This document shows, piece by piece, positions 24,315-33,803 of a DNA stretch of 64,000 nucleotides. Source of the stretch: Marsupella aquatica (taxonomy: Eukaryota > Marchantiophyta). Location: positions 6,696,001-6,760,000 of the forward strand of contig OZ316894.1 of assembly GCA_973895155.1 (NCBI GenBank), given 5' to 3'. The position numbers were made by a program, and so were the translations under genes. The notes under the pieces are model-generated. The model saw only the letters and a list, made by a program, of their open reading frames with translations. It was not told where the DNA came from and did not search any database. Every line of letters starts with the position of its first letter. Positions within the stretch are counted from its first letter, which is position 1.

Positions 24315-25801
24315 TCAGGCCTCCCACAAGGATCCACCTGGCTGCCTGTTCAGCTGCAACACACGAGCCATGACTGCCCTCTGTAACCTTGTACCAGCTG
24401 CTCTTGCCCTCCTACTCCTGGCAATGTCAGAATGTATGTTTCCGCCTACATGTCTATCATCCTCTTCAGGAGGGCCAGGTGGCCATGCAGACATTTCAGC
24501 TTCTGTCCACTCATCCCTTTGTCCTAAAACATAGTTGTGCAGTAGCGCACACACACGAATCCAACGGCACATCCACACATTATCCTTTTTCCCATTAAGC
24601 TGTGTGCGTATCTCTTTCAAAGAAAACCAACACGATTTGAGAACCCCGATGCAATGCTCGTTCACATATCTAGTCTTTGCAATACATGTATTCCAATCCT
24701 CTTTGTCCTTCTATCCAAATGTATTTTTGTAAGCTGCCACCATGTGAGGTGCATTCACATAACCTGAATCCCCAATGAGATACTGGCCTTCATCAAATGC
24801 AGAGTTTCCATGAATTTTTTGCCAAAGGATGTTCCTCTTCAAGACTGTGATGTCTGAACAAGACCCCGGCATTCCTGTCATTGCACTTCAAAACATGAGC
24901 AAGTTACAATTCATAAATTTAGAGTAATACATAAATCATGCAAAGAAAAACAATAATGGTCCTCACCTGCGCTGAGGTAAGTTATTTTTCTCTTATGGTC
25001 GCAAACTACCTGTGCATTGATGGAGTATCTTGATTTCCTGTCAAAGTAACACTCCCCGTGATTTTTGGGACGTTGTGTCAATGGCAGGGTAGTACCGTCA
25101 ATCAGGCCTATGCACCCATGGAAGCCCTTCTTTGAAAATTCCTGTGATATCTGACTTCGCTCAATCCTATCCGGCCATTTGAGCAAATCAGTAAGGGCAC
25201 ACTCCAAGGCAGTGATGCATCTACTTGTGTAGTTCACACAGGATCCAATACTGACACCCCAAAGAAGCAGAGTTCTCTTCAAACAAACTCCATTTCCTGT
25301 ATGTCCCAACCTATCTAAACAGGTGGCTAGTTGAAGTGAGACTGGGGCCTGTTGATGATGTGAATTGTTCAAGAAAATAGGATTCAATTCAATCAAGGCC
25401 AGGAGGCCAAAAAAAGCGTCTTTATCCATCCTACAAATTTGCCGGAAGTCACTATGGGGGAGGATTGTTTGAAAAAATGTGTCAGCAAATTCCTTAGCTC
25501 GAGGAGTTTTAGATCTTTTCTCATAGTACCTCTCGCTATCCAACAGAGCATACAAGTCCAGCCACTGGGATGGTTTTGCATTCAGATCAGTGGGATCACT
25601 TGTTATTCCATCATCTGAATCTGAAGATGAGTCAGCATCAGCAATATCACTATTTGAGGTGATGAAGCCACTACTCTGAGAGGAGGAATCAGAGGACCCA
25701 CTCATGCCATCATTGTCAGTAGAGCTTTCCATCATGATACTCAAATAAAGTTGTTCTCGAGCCCATTTCAGACATTGTTGGCGATTTGAGACCTTTGGCA
25801 T
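24315..25801 (-). pseudogene. HARBI1-type DDE transposase, interrupted by a stop codon
   Basis: This nuclease would cut and rejoin the element's ends. Exon 1 is 25801..24967 and exon 2 is 24874..24315; the splice rebuilds LSAG-MPGSCSD, a hallmark block of the family. From the ATG at 25801 (MPKVSNRQQ) there is an acidic serine-rich N-terminus. A helical region and the DDE_4-type nuclease domain follow: first Asp in GLIDGTTLPL (about residue 235), second Asp in IGDSGYVNAP and the Glu in RYVNEHCIGVLK. Between the second Asp and the Glu an in-frame TAG occurs at 24713..24711, so the product would lack the catalytic Glu. The frame is otherwise open for about 465 codons, which suggests a recent lesion. 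The gene converges with the Myb-like gene. Confidence 0.88.
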
Positions 25802-25988
25802 GATTTGAGAATGGCAATTTTCACCCCGACACTGCAAGGGAGCACATACAACACTCTTTCAACATACGCAATTACAATCAGAACTGGAAAAGGTGATTTT
25901 CATTTGAAATATATCATGATCGTGGATACATATATCACAGAACCTATAGTAGTACACAGAACTGTTAGTCCTACGCCCTGAATGAAAG

Positions 25989-26660
25989 CTAGTCCTCATC
26001 ACCTAAATCTACACTCCTAATAGCCTTGCAGAGCTCCTCCAACAATTTCTTAGTAGAACCCCGAGTAGAAGTGCCTGTTTTTGCAGGAGTACATTTGCTT
26101 TTAGTCGGTGTCTGGTAAGAACTACTTCCAGATTTTGGACTCCCGCAACAGTGTAACGTAATAGGCATAGGGATTTGCGGAGCATTCAACAAAGTCAAAT
26201 GCTGTATTGTGATTCCCTTGTCCGTAGTTCTCAAAAGCACCTTTGCTCTCGGAGTGCTTTGCATGAGCGCATCCAAATAAGCAATTTGTTGTCTCTCAGT
26301 ACAAGTACTAAATTCCTCGGCATTGCATCCAAGGAGCACCGATGCATCATCCCATAGGTTGACATGGAGAGGGGGCGTGCCTCCATGGATGGCATCAAAT
26401 ATGATGACCTTAAACCTAAACTTCAGCAGAGGGCCGGAAGTATGCGTGGAACAGGGCCCAAATTCCAAGGATTTGGAACAAATCCTACCTTTTTATAGTC
26501 TATGCGAGCAGGCATTGTACACAAATTTGCGAGGATACGGATTAGGAGCAATGTAGTTGATTAGCCACACTAATGCGGGAGGGAAGGTCGAGTTGTCGCC
26601 TCTGTCCATACTATCATCGACCTCAGAGAGACAGGTCCACTCTCCCATATCTTCCTGTGA
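25989..26660 (-). pseudogene. RPA70 C-terminal OB-fold-like protein inside the transposon, interrupted by a stop codon
   Basis: Read on the minus strand from the ATG at 26648, the frame resembles the C-terminal DNA-binding domain of replication protein A large subunit. It has GEWTCLSEVDDS, then FPPALVWLINYIAP, the FVYNACSH entry to a zinc ribbon, more Cys/His (GRICSKSLEFGPCSTH), and a second half FKVIIFDAIHGG ... VNLWDDASVLLGCNAEEF, the RPA-C pattern. A K/S/T-rich tail ends at 25989. Codon 52 is TAA (26495..26493), in the middle of the zinc ribbon, while the rest stays open: 219 codons in all. An AG acceptor (ttttcacag) at 26655 precedes it, so an upstream exon may exist (a donor at about 26766 follows LVTSNL), but I could not trace a start for it. 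In RPA this domain binds single-stranded DNA and the RPA32 partner. The family call is from motif reading only. Confidence 0.65.
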
Positions 26661-27176
26661 AAACAAAAATTGAACTCAGACATGCCGGCCCTTCACATGT
26701 ATTCTCGTTGAGAATTCGAATCCAGTGCTAGTGGCTTTCAACTACACCGCAATGGAAATATGAACTCACCAAATTTGATGTCACGAGAGGCCCACTGAGT
26801 TGTGGATTTGGTTTCTTCTTCCACGTACGCAAGCTTGCGCAATCACCACTCCTACCGATGAATGTTGAGAATCAAGGCGATGACACACTCGCGTCGCCAA
26901 GCTCCCTTGTATCTGTGCATAGTCGCAGCACAAGCTATGGTGGTCGTCCTTCTGTGAGGATGGCCCGACATTGGAGAAGAAAGTCGCGAGATGCAACTTT
27001 AGTTCAAAATTACGGCCAATCGACCGTTTCAAAGTATCAGTCCCGGGCAACGGTAAATCGCCGCGGGAGGTGTGTGCGGGCTAGGCTAAGGGTGTGCCGC
27101 ACACTTTTCAGCCGCGTCCGCCCGAACCTAACTCGGCCGGCCGCTAAAATGTCCCGGGCCGATATTTGAGACCCCC
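26661..27176 (-). other. Right arm of the Harbinger-like element
   Basis: Subterminal DNA preceding the minus-strand RPA-like gene, GC-rich in its outer half and ending in the right TIR. It should contain the promoter for the minus-strand genes. The frame at 26781-27050 lacks motifs in its own phase, but a second phase near its end (WKKKPNPQLSGPLVTSNL) could be the RPA-like upstream exon. Confidence 0.45.
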
Positions 27177-27181
27177 TAATA

Positions 27182-27917
27182 TTGCGAGTCACTGGCCGGC
27201 ACACCGCCGAGTCCAGTCTCATATTAGTGGGAACGGGGCTCTGCCATGGAACCCGACTGAGGCCGCTGAATGCTGGGAGTGGGAGGCACGCACTGGTGAG
27301 AGAGTCGCCAACCAACACAGCAGAAAGAGCGGACGGAGAAAAAGGTCAGGGGACCAAGACCGGTGGAGCTTTCCCGTCAAAATCGTCTGAGAGGAGAGGT
27401 ATTCTCCAGCAGTCTCGACCGCATTTCGTGGTTGGCGGATCTGGTAGCACCTCAATGATTTTGACGCTGCACTCATTTCCTTCCTAACTCTGTGATGCAT
27501 TACCGTATTTCAGGAGGAACGCAGCTGAGACTCATCAAGATTGTGATCGACAGTGGGTGAGGGAGACGGATCCAATTGCTCGTGTCTGACCCAATTCTTC
27601 CGTGTTTTGGGTGCTGAATTGGCCCGGCTGCGAGAATCCATGTTAAAGTGCGTGGCCGCATTGGTCAGACGGTGATGCGAAGGATAGATTGATCGTCGAT
27701 AATTCGGGAGGGGCACGGGAGGACAGCAGGGATTGTTCGTGAGGTGTTTGTCGTGTGCGGATTGCGGACCAGGTTGTGAGCTGTGGGCTGGCCTGCAGCA
27801 AGTAGGAAGGAGTTTGAAGGTGGGCGTTGAGGAAAGGGAAGAACTTCAATCAGCGCAGGGTAGTAGAAGAGCGTCTCAATCAGGGAGGGAGCGAGGGACT
27901 CTGCTGGTAGGGGCAAA
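27182..27917 (+). other. Promoter and leader of the ATP-citrate lyase gene
   Basis: GC-richer DNA immediately right of the transposon. A leader with cagcgcagggtagtagaaga and several short frames precedes the ATG. A possible 5' UTR intron acceptor (ccgtatttcag) lies at about 27513, unproven. No TATA box stands out. The transposon ends 741 bp before the start codon. Confidence 0.4.
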
Positions 27918-29747
27918 ATGGCATCCGGACAGCTCTTCTCGCAGACAACACAAGCTCTTTTCTACAATTACAAACAGAGCCCCGTGCAGCGGATGCTCGA
28001 TTTTGATTTCCTCTGTGGACGGGAGCTCCCTTCAGTGGCAGGGGTGATCAACCCCGGCTCAGATGGCTTCCAGAAGCTTTTCTTCGGACAGCAGGAGATC
28101 GCTATCCCCCTCCATGGCTCTATTGCAGCGGCCTGCAAGGCCCATCCAACTGCAGATGTGTTCATCAACTTCGCGTCCTTCCGGAGCGCTTTCGCCTCAT
28201 CGATGGAGGCTCTGCTCCAGCCTACGGTTAGGGTTGTAGCGATCATTGCAGAGGGAGTCCCAGAAGGCGATGCGAAGAAGCTCATTGCTTACGCCCGGTC
28301 GAACAACAAGGTGATCATCGGGCCTGCCACAGTGGGAGGGATACAGGCAGGAGCGTTCAAGATTGGGGACACTGCAGGCACTTTGGACAATATCGTCCAA
28401 TGCAAGCTCTACCGCCCGGGGTCGGTCGGGTTCGTCTCGAAATCTGGCGGCATGTCGAACGAAATGTACAATGTACTCGCACGGGTGACTGATGGTCTTT
28501 ACGAAGGAATTGCGATTGGCGGAGATGCTTATCCAGGTTCTACTCTCTCTGATCACGTCCTCCGATTCAACAACATACCGCAGATCAAGATGATTGTTGT
28601 CTTGGGAGAGTTAGGCGGTCAGGACGAGTACTCGTTAGTCGATGCAATGCTGCAAGGGAAAGTGAAGAAGCCGGTGGTGGCCTGGGTTAGCGGCACTTGC
28701 GCATCGTTGTTTAAGTCAGAGGTTCAGTTTGGCCATGCTGGTGCCAAGAGTGGAGGAGAGCTGGAGTCGGCCCAAGCAAAGAACAAGGCACTGCAGAAAG
28801 CAGGCGCCATTGTCCCGACTTCATTTGAATCCTTTGAGCAGGCCGTCAAGGACACGTACGAAAAATTGCTAGCAGAGAAAGTCATCACTCCCATAGTCAG
28901 CTCCAGCCCGCCTAAGGTGCCTGAGGATCTGAACGTTGCGATTAAGAACGGGCGAGTCCGAGCCCCGACGCACATTGTGTCTACAATTTGTGATGACAGG
29001 GGAGAGGAGCCTACTTATGCCGGAGTTCCGATGTCCACCATCATCGAGAAAGACTACGGCATTGGTGACGTTATTTCTCTCCTTTGGTTCAAGCGTAGCC
29101 TGCCTCGCTACTGCACGAAATTCATCGAGATGTGTGTCGTGCTGTGCGCGGATCACGGACCCTGTGTGTCTGGTGCTCACAATGCGATAGTCACATCTCG
29201 TGCTGGTAAAGACTTGGTGTCTTGTCTTGTGTCCGGGCTTCTCACCATCGGTCCGCGCTTCGGCGGGGCTGTCGATGATGCAGCTCGGTACTTCAAAGAT
29301 GCACATGACAAGAATCTCACTCCCTACGAATTCGTGGAAGCGATGAAGAAGAAGGGAATCCGAGTCCCTGGAATTGGGCATAGGATCAAGAGCCGTGACA
29401 ACAGGGACAAAAGGGTGGAATTGCTCCAACAATATGCACGCACGCAATTTCCTTCCGTTAAGTATATGGAATATGCGGTCACTGTGGAGACATATACCCT
29501 GACGAAGGGAAACAATTTGGTGTTGAATGTCGATGGTTGTATAGGAGCGCTATTCCTGGATCTCCTTGCCAGCTCCAGTTTGTTTTCACAGCAGGAAATA
29601 GACGAAATTGTAGAAATTGGTTATTTGAATGGGCTCTTTGTCCTAGCCCGTAGTATTGGTCTCATTGGGCACACTTTCGATCAGAAGAGGTTGAAACAGC
29701 CTCTATACCGACATCCTTGGGAGGATGTTCTGTACACTAAGTACTGA
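27918..29747 (+). CDS. ACLB: ATP-citrate lyase beta subunit (ACLB), intronless
   Basis: With the ACLA subunit this cytosolic enzyme cleaves citrate using ATP and CoA into acetyl-CoA and oxaloacetate, supplying acetyl-CoA for waxes, sterols and flavonoids. The single open frame encodes 609 residues, essentially the family length. Residues 1-330 are the succinyl-CoA synthetase-alpha-like part, with the phosphorylated histidine in FGHAGAKSGG (His273). Residues ~350-609 are the citrate-synthase-like part, with ADHGP (411-415), LTIGPRFGG and GIGHRIKS (486-493). No frame lesion is visible. The start ATG at 27918 sits in aaaATGg context and begins MASGQLFSQTTQALFYNYK, a conserved N-terminus. ACLB genes in flowering plants are intron-rich as far as I know, so the absence of introns is notable. 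No poly(A) tract typical of a fresh retrocopy was seen after the stop. Confidence 0.97.
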   Translation: MASGQLFSQTTQALFYNYKQSPVQRMLDFDFLCGRELPSVAGVINPGSDGFQKLFFGQQEIAIPLHGSIAAACKAHPTADVFINFASFRSAFASSMEALLQPTVRVVAIIAEGVPEGDAKKLIAYARSNNKVIIGPATVGGIQAGAFKIGDTAGTLDNIVQCKLYRPGSVGFVSKSGGMSNEMYNVLARVTDGLYEGIAIGGDAYPGSTLSDHVLRFNNIPQIKMIVVLGELGGQDEYSLVDAMLQGKVKKPVVAWVSGTCASLFKSEVQFGHAGAKSGGELESAQAKNKALQKAGAIVPTSFESFEQAVKDTYEKLLAEKVITPIVSSSPPKVPEDLNVAIKNGRVRAPTHIVSTICDDRGEEPTYAGVPMSTIIEKDYGIGDVISLLWFKRSLPRYCTKFIEMCVVLCADHGPCVSGAHNAIVTSRAGKDLVSCLVSGLLTIGPRFGGAVDDAARYFKDAHDKNLTPYEFVEAMKKKGIRVPGIGHRIKSRDNRDKRVELLQQYARTQFPSVKYMEYAVTVETYTLTKGNNLVLNVDGCIGALFLDLLASSSLFSQQEIDEIVEIGYLNGLFVLARSIGLIGHTFDQKRLKQPLYRHPWEDVLYTKY

Positions 29748-30395
29748 GAATTCATTTGCTAATAGTCGGTTATTAATACGACAGCAGCAGCCACGACGTT
29801 CGACTGTGTTAATGAGGAGAAGACTAGACAACCCCGCTAGCGCTCCCTGTTTTATTTTAGATTCCGGAGCTGAATTTTAGAAGGAAGTCTTGCTCCTTCA
29901 GAGTGTTGACCATTCATTATTTCCGCTTTTTCTCGGCGAGCTTTGTTGTATTTATGTCCATCTATATTTTTCGAAAGCAAGCGGCACCCAAGGCTGCAAA
30001 TCTCATTCGATATCGGTGAATCAGGTGTGTCCTCAAGGTAGTCATGGATTTGGTGGGGGGGTGTTTGGTCTCGTCTCAGTGTCACCTTGCATCCAGAATT
30101 CAGAGTTGAGTTTGTGGGCCCCAACTCGTCTAATTTATCAAACGTAAAACAAGGTGCAAAAAAGTTTGTGGAGGTATATGGTTTTGTGTCGGATGGCCTT
30201 GTGCTCTGTTCTTGACAGCTCTTAACTTGACTGAGTGGTATCATTTTAAACGTTCTATCTAACAAGCACGACGCCAACGGCGTCTTCACATTAAGGAAAT
30301 CAAACTTCGTCTCTCCTTTCCGTCACCCAATTTCAGTTCACCCAGATCCTTGATTCACATGAATCATTGGAAACGAAAGCTGTCTGCTTTATTTG
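29748..30395. other. 3' flank of ACLB
   Basis: Probable 3' UTR followed by intergenic DNA. A minus-strand frame at 29852-30289 has no motif and looks like chance. No direct repeats bracketing the ACLB gene were recognised. Confidence 0.4.
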
Positions 30396-30810
30396 CATGT
30401 GGCGCATAATCTATTCAGAGGAACAATTTGACAATTTCTTGGTTGAAGACAGATGCATTCTCAATATGATTCTGTCGCTCCGACTTTGTTCACCGAATTT
30501 TCGTTATTTCCATGTGGCGCCTAATCTATTTAGGGGAACAGTTGGACAGATTCTTGGTTGAAAACAGAAATGCATTCTCAATATGATTGAATTCTGTCAC
30601 TCCTACTTCTTTCACCTAATTTTCAGGTCATGGAGACTTTTGGTACACATGAATTGGGTGGTCCTATTCTGACCTGTCTACTTATTACTCTGCCTCTCCT
30701 ACTTCTTTCACCGAAGTGGAAGAAGACTTTTGGTGCACATGAATTGGGTGGTCCTTTTCTGACCTGGCTACTTATTACTGTGAGCAGAGTGCTTGCCGAA
30801 TCACTTCGGG
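30396..30810. repeat. Two successive two-copy tandem duplications
   Basis: First pair: catgtggcgc(a/c)taatctatt ... gcattctcaatatgatt starts at 30396 and 30511 (period 115). Second pair: agacttttggt(a/g)cacatga, attgggtggtcct, gacctg starts at 30634 and 30724 (period 90). Copies are diverged by a few percent to about 15 percent by eye. Confidence 0.8.
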
Positions 30811-31115
30811 TATACCTGAAATCAACAAAGACTTGGGAGTGGCGAATTTCTTTGATTATATCTGAAATTAACAAGGACTTGGGAGTGGCGAATTTCTTTG
30901 GTCATACCTGAAATCAACAGACATGTTACTGGCGAATTTCTTTCGTTATTCCTGAAATCGACAAAGACTTGGGGCTGGCGAATTTCTTTGGTTATATCTG
31001 AAATCCACAGAGACTGAAGACTGGCGAATTTCTTTTGGCTATACCTGAAATCAACAAAGTCTTGAGACTGGAGAATTTCTTCTGGCTAGCTGAAATCAAC
31101 AAAGATTTGGGACTT
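30811..31115. repeat. Minisatellite, about seven units of 44-47 bp
   Basis: Units anchored by (c/t)ctgaaatcaacaaagactt occur at about 30815, 30861, 30907, 30951, 30997, 31044 and 31089. Each contains tggcgaatttctttgg-like text. Moderate divergence between units. Confidence 0.85.
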
Positions 31116-31756
31116 GGTGGTTGTCGTGGTATGGAACGCTAGCTCAGAACAGAGCACTTCCTTATTTCTCCCGGGAATCACACTTCATTATTACACATAG
31201 TCAGGATGAAGTGGCAAATTGTCAGGGCTGGCACATGCTTCGCCTTCATCCACACATGCAAATGATTGTCACTTCATTCAAGTTTACACTATGTAGCCAA
31301 ACTTTGGCATAGAACAGAGTTGTACTTGAAAGAACAGGGTGACTTGAAAGGTCATTGTGAACCCTAAAAATGAGTAGCAGTAAATTCTTGCACCGAACAC
31401 ATATTGACATTGTGCAGCACTGCTGTGAACTTGAAGTTATCTCATTCTTATTATCTCATTCTGCTCCAGCAAAACTGCTGATGACTTAGAGGGGAGCACA
31501 TCCTAATGCCTTTCTGGCAATTTCAACCCTTATTTGAATCCCAAGTAGTTAAAGTGAGAGAAGACAATCAACTCACCGTGGACAATCAATTAGCCTGATT
31601 GTGGTCCACATAGCCTGAGTTGGCCACATTACTAAATTTGAAACATCCTCAAAGGGATAATTGGCCCTAATATTTCAGGGCAATAGTAAAAAGATTCTTT
31701 GCAAGACTGTTCATCAGAGGTGCCTTTTGGAATCTGTGCTTTGTGGTACTTTGTCT

Positions 31757-31917
31757 TTAAACTGCCACTAGCCATATAAAAGGAGGAAGTGTCCAAAATT
31801 TCTCCCTTTTTTACATTCCACTCATTCTTCTCCCTCTCACGAGTCACGAGTGCCATTTTGTTCCACAATTTCAGGAAAAGTGTACTATGTATGGTGAAAC
31901 CTGGTGGATCATTAGGG
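31757..31917 (-). repeat. Dispersed repeat, copy B
   Basis: In reverse complement it matches 6711-6836 in order: atccaccaggtttcaccata, cctgaaattgtgga, caaaatggcac, gagaagaat, ttggacacttcc and atatggctagtgg. This copy has extra bases between the blocks. Confidence 0.75.
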
Positions 31918-32899
31918 ACTAACCTCAAGATCAGAGACCTAAAGTATGTTTTCTTCAAACACAATGTCATTTTAACACAGCGCCCAAGCATTGTGTTTGA
32001 ATATTGGCTTTGTGTTCAAGTTGGACACCGTGTTTGAGATTGGACCCTAAACTATGCAATCTACATTGAGCACAAATAGCAAAGCATTCAAGAATCACAT
32101 GTCAATGCCAATATTCAAACACAATTTCAGTATTAGAACAAGACACCCATTTTCAAACACACCACCCTACAAATACAAAAATTAAAAATTAAAACACGTA
32201 GTCAAAACTTGAATACAACGCCCCGGGCACATTATTTGAATATAGCGCCCCATGGTCCACTATTCAAATACAAGGCCATGGCGGTATCTTGGGGGAAGAC
32301 GGTAGTGATGGTCTAATAAACAAAGGTAAAATCTGACTTTGCATGAAATTTGGGCTGGTCTTTGAGTGTGAAGAAAGGAGAAAAGAACCTGAAATAGTAG
32401 GAGCAAGAAGGCTTGTTAGGGATCAATGTGCATGACTATGATGATTCCATGATCACCAAGGAAGTAATGCCAGGATGGAAGGGCAAAGTTGTCTGTGGCA
32501 ACTAGTATGGAATCTTTACAACGACTGTAGGCAAATTGAGTTAGGCTTAATTAAAGGGCTAAGTATGGATGATGACTTGACGGCCTTAGGGTGTCTTGCA
32601 TGTGCAAGGTCTTAAAAAATGTGGCCCTTACCAGTCCACAAATGTAGGTAAAAAGTGCATGTTGTCTCAAATCTGCGCCCATCAGCACAAGCAGGACAAC
32701 ATGTGTAAAGATTGTTTTGCATGTTTTATGTGAGATTCAAAGGTCATAACGTTGCGGCCCTTGCCCTTGAAAGTCCTCAACTATTGGTGTTTGGACTGGC
32801 TGATGAGGGGGCTGAGGCAGAAAGACTTGCATAATGCAAAGATGTCACTTGAACACTTAAAGGGCCGATTTTCTCAAGACTCTTGGAAGAGAATCTAGA

Positions 32900-33132
32900 C
32901 CGGACAAGACAACATCAACAGGTGTGAACAATCATCCATAGACTCCAACACTGAAAATATGTGGTTCACCCAGTCTGGGCTACGTCCACAGCCGTGAGAG
33001 AAATCCAGTACTTAATGCAAAATGATTACGCCCACCATAGCCAACATGCTAGAGCTCCTCTTTTCTCACACTTTCTCCTCAGTCTAGAGTGAACCTTGAA
33101 GTGTGAGCACAAGTTGTCTTCCCCTTGTGTAT
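32900..33132. repeat. Possible remnant of an older copia LTR
   Basis: Contains gtggttcaccc and ggctacgtccacag at about 32961-32993, the same conserved pair as in the young LTR (gtggttcacc ... ggctacgtccac). The rest is not alignable by eye and no target duplication was found. The young element would then have inserted into an older relative. Confidence 0.35.
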
Positions 33133-33137
33133 ACCCC

Positions 33138-33612
33138 TGTTGAGCATAGACGACGATCGCAACGGCAAGCCCATGAACCATCCAACGCACAATAGTCGAC
33201 ACAAGAGATACGTGGTTCACCTCCTTGAGGCTACGTCCACGGGAACACACAAGAGAACTTTACTGAACTCTAAGCCCGTCGGCTATACCGAGTCTCCACA
33301 GTGTAAGCTCTCCCTATCTCTCAAGTGGCTCCATAACAATGAGCCTTGGTTCTACCTCTCCAAGCACACATGCCTCTTATGATATAGTGTGCAACTTAGT
33401 TGTACCTAACCACATAGTTGTACCTAACCACATAGTTGTACCTAATCACGTAGTTGTACCTAACCACATAGTTGTACCTAATCACGTAGTTGTACCTAAC
33501 CACATAGTTGTACCTAATCACATAGTTGTACCTAACCACGTAGTTGTACCAACCCACGTTGTTGTACCAACCACGTCATACCTAACCTAGACGTAAGAGT
33601 AAATACCCAACA
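33138..33612 (-). repeat. 3' LTR of the copia element
   Basis: 475 bp, apparently identical to the other LTR. It contains the conserved copia LTR word pair gtggttcacc and ggctacgtccac at about 33212-33240. A block of about ten 18-19-bp units (gttgtacctaaccacata and variants) runs from about 33396 to 33590. The repeated block reads through in one frame in either copy, but no protein is implied. Confidence 0.95.
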
Positions 33613-33623
33613 ATCTTCCCCTT
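33613..33623 (-). promoter_or_regulatory. Polypurine tract of the copia element
   Basis: On the minus strand AAGGGGAAGAT lies directly before the 3' LTR, the expected position of the plus-strand DNA primer. Confidence 0.75.
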
Positions 33624-33803
33624 GACTCTGGTCTAGGGGAGAGTAATACTGCCAATGTATATGATCCCTCAACGGGAAGTTCTGGACAGAAACCAAACCG
33701 GTTTCCCTCTTTAACTAGAGCAAACCAGAACTAAGCCGTAGCCTAATACATAGGAATGAGGAAGAGCATATATCAGTAATTACAATGAATGTTTAAGAAA
33801 ACT

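Larger units (their letters stand above)
21982..27181. mobile_element. PIF/Harbinger-like DNA transposon, 5.2 kb, three cargo genes, inactive
   Basis: The element proper is 21987-27176. Its left end is GGGGGTCTCAAATATCGGCC (then C(a)GGACATT). Its right end, reverse-complemented, is the same apart from one base, so the terminal inverted repeats are about 27-30 bp. Both sides are flanked by TAATA (21982-21986 and 27177-27181). Inside, from the left, lie a Myb/SANT-like gene on the plus strand, then on the minus strand a HARBI1-type DDE transposase and, upstream of it, an RPA70-C-like gene. The first two are the standard Harbinger pair (a DNA-binding partner and a nuclease). The third is not a standard component. 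All three genes carry a single disabling lesion. The right subterminal region also has an inverted GTGTGCGG/CCGCACAC. A 5-bp TSD is unusual, since 3 bp is typical of this superfamily. Confidence 0.85.
31116..33132. other. Intergenic stretch with repeat remnants
   Basis: Holds dispersed repeat copy B (31757-31917) and a possible older copia LTR fragment near 32960. No gene was recognised. Confidence 0.45.

Noticed and set aside
28869-29447. 192-codon minus-strand frame
   Set aside because: Antisense shadow of the ACLB coding sequence.
33125-33382. 85-codon frame in the LTR, repeated at 38505-38750
   Set aside because: Present in both LTR copies because the LTRs are identical; no protein features.
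33339-33590. Frame with a repeated VVPNH(I/V) unit
   Set aside because: Translation of the LTR minisatellite; repeats explain it without a coding role.
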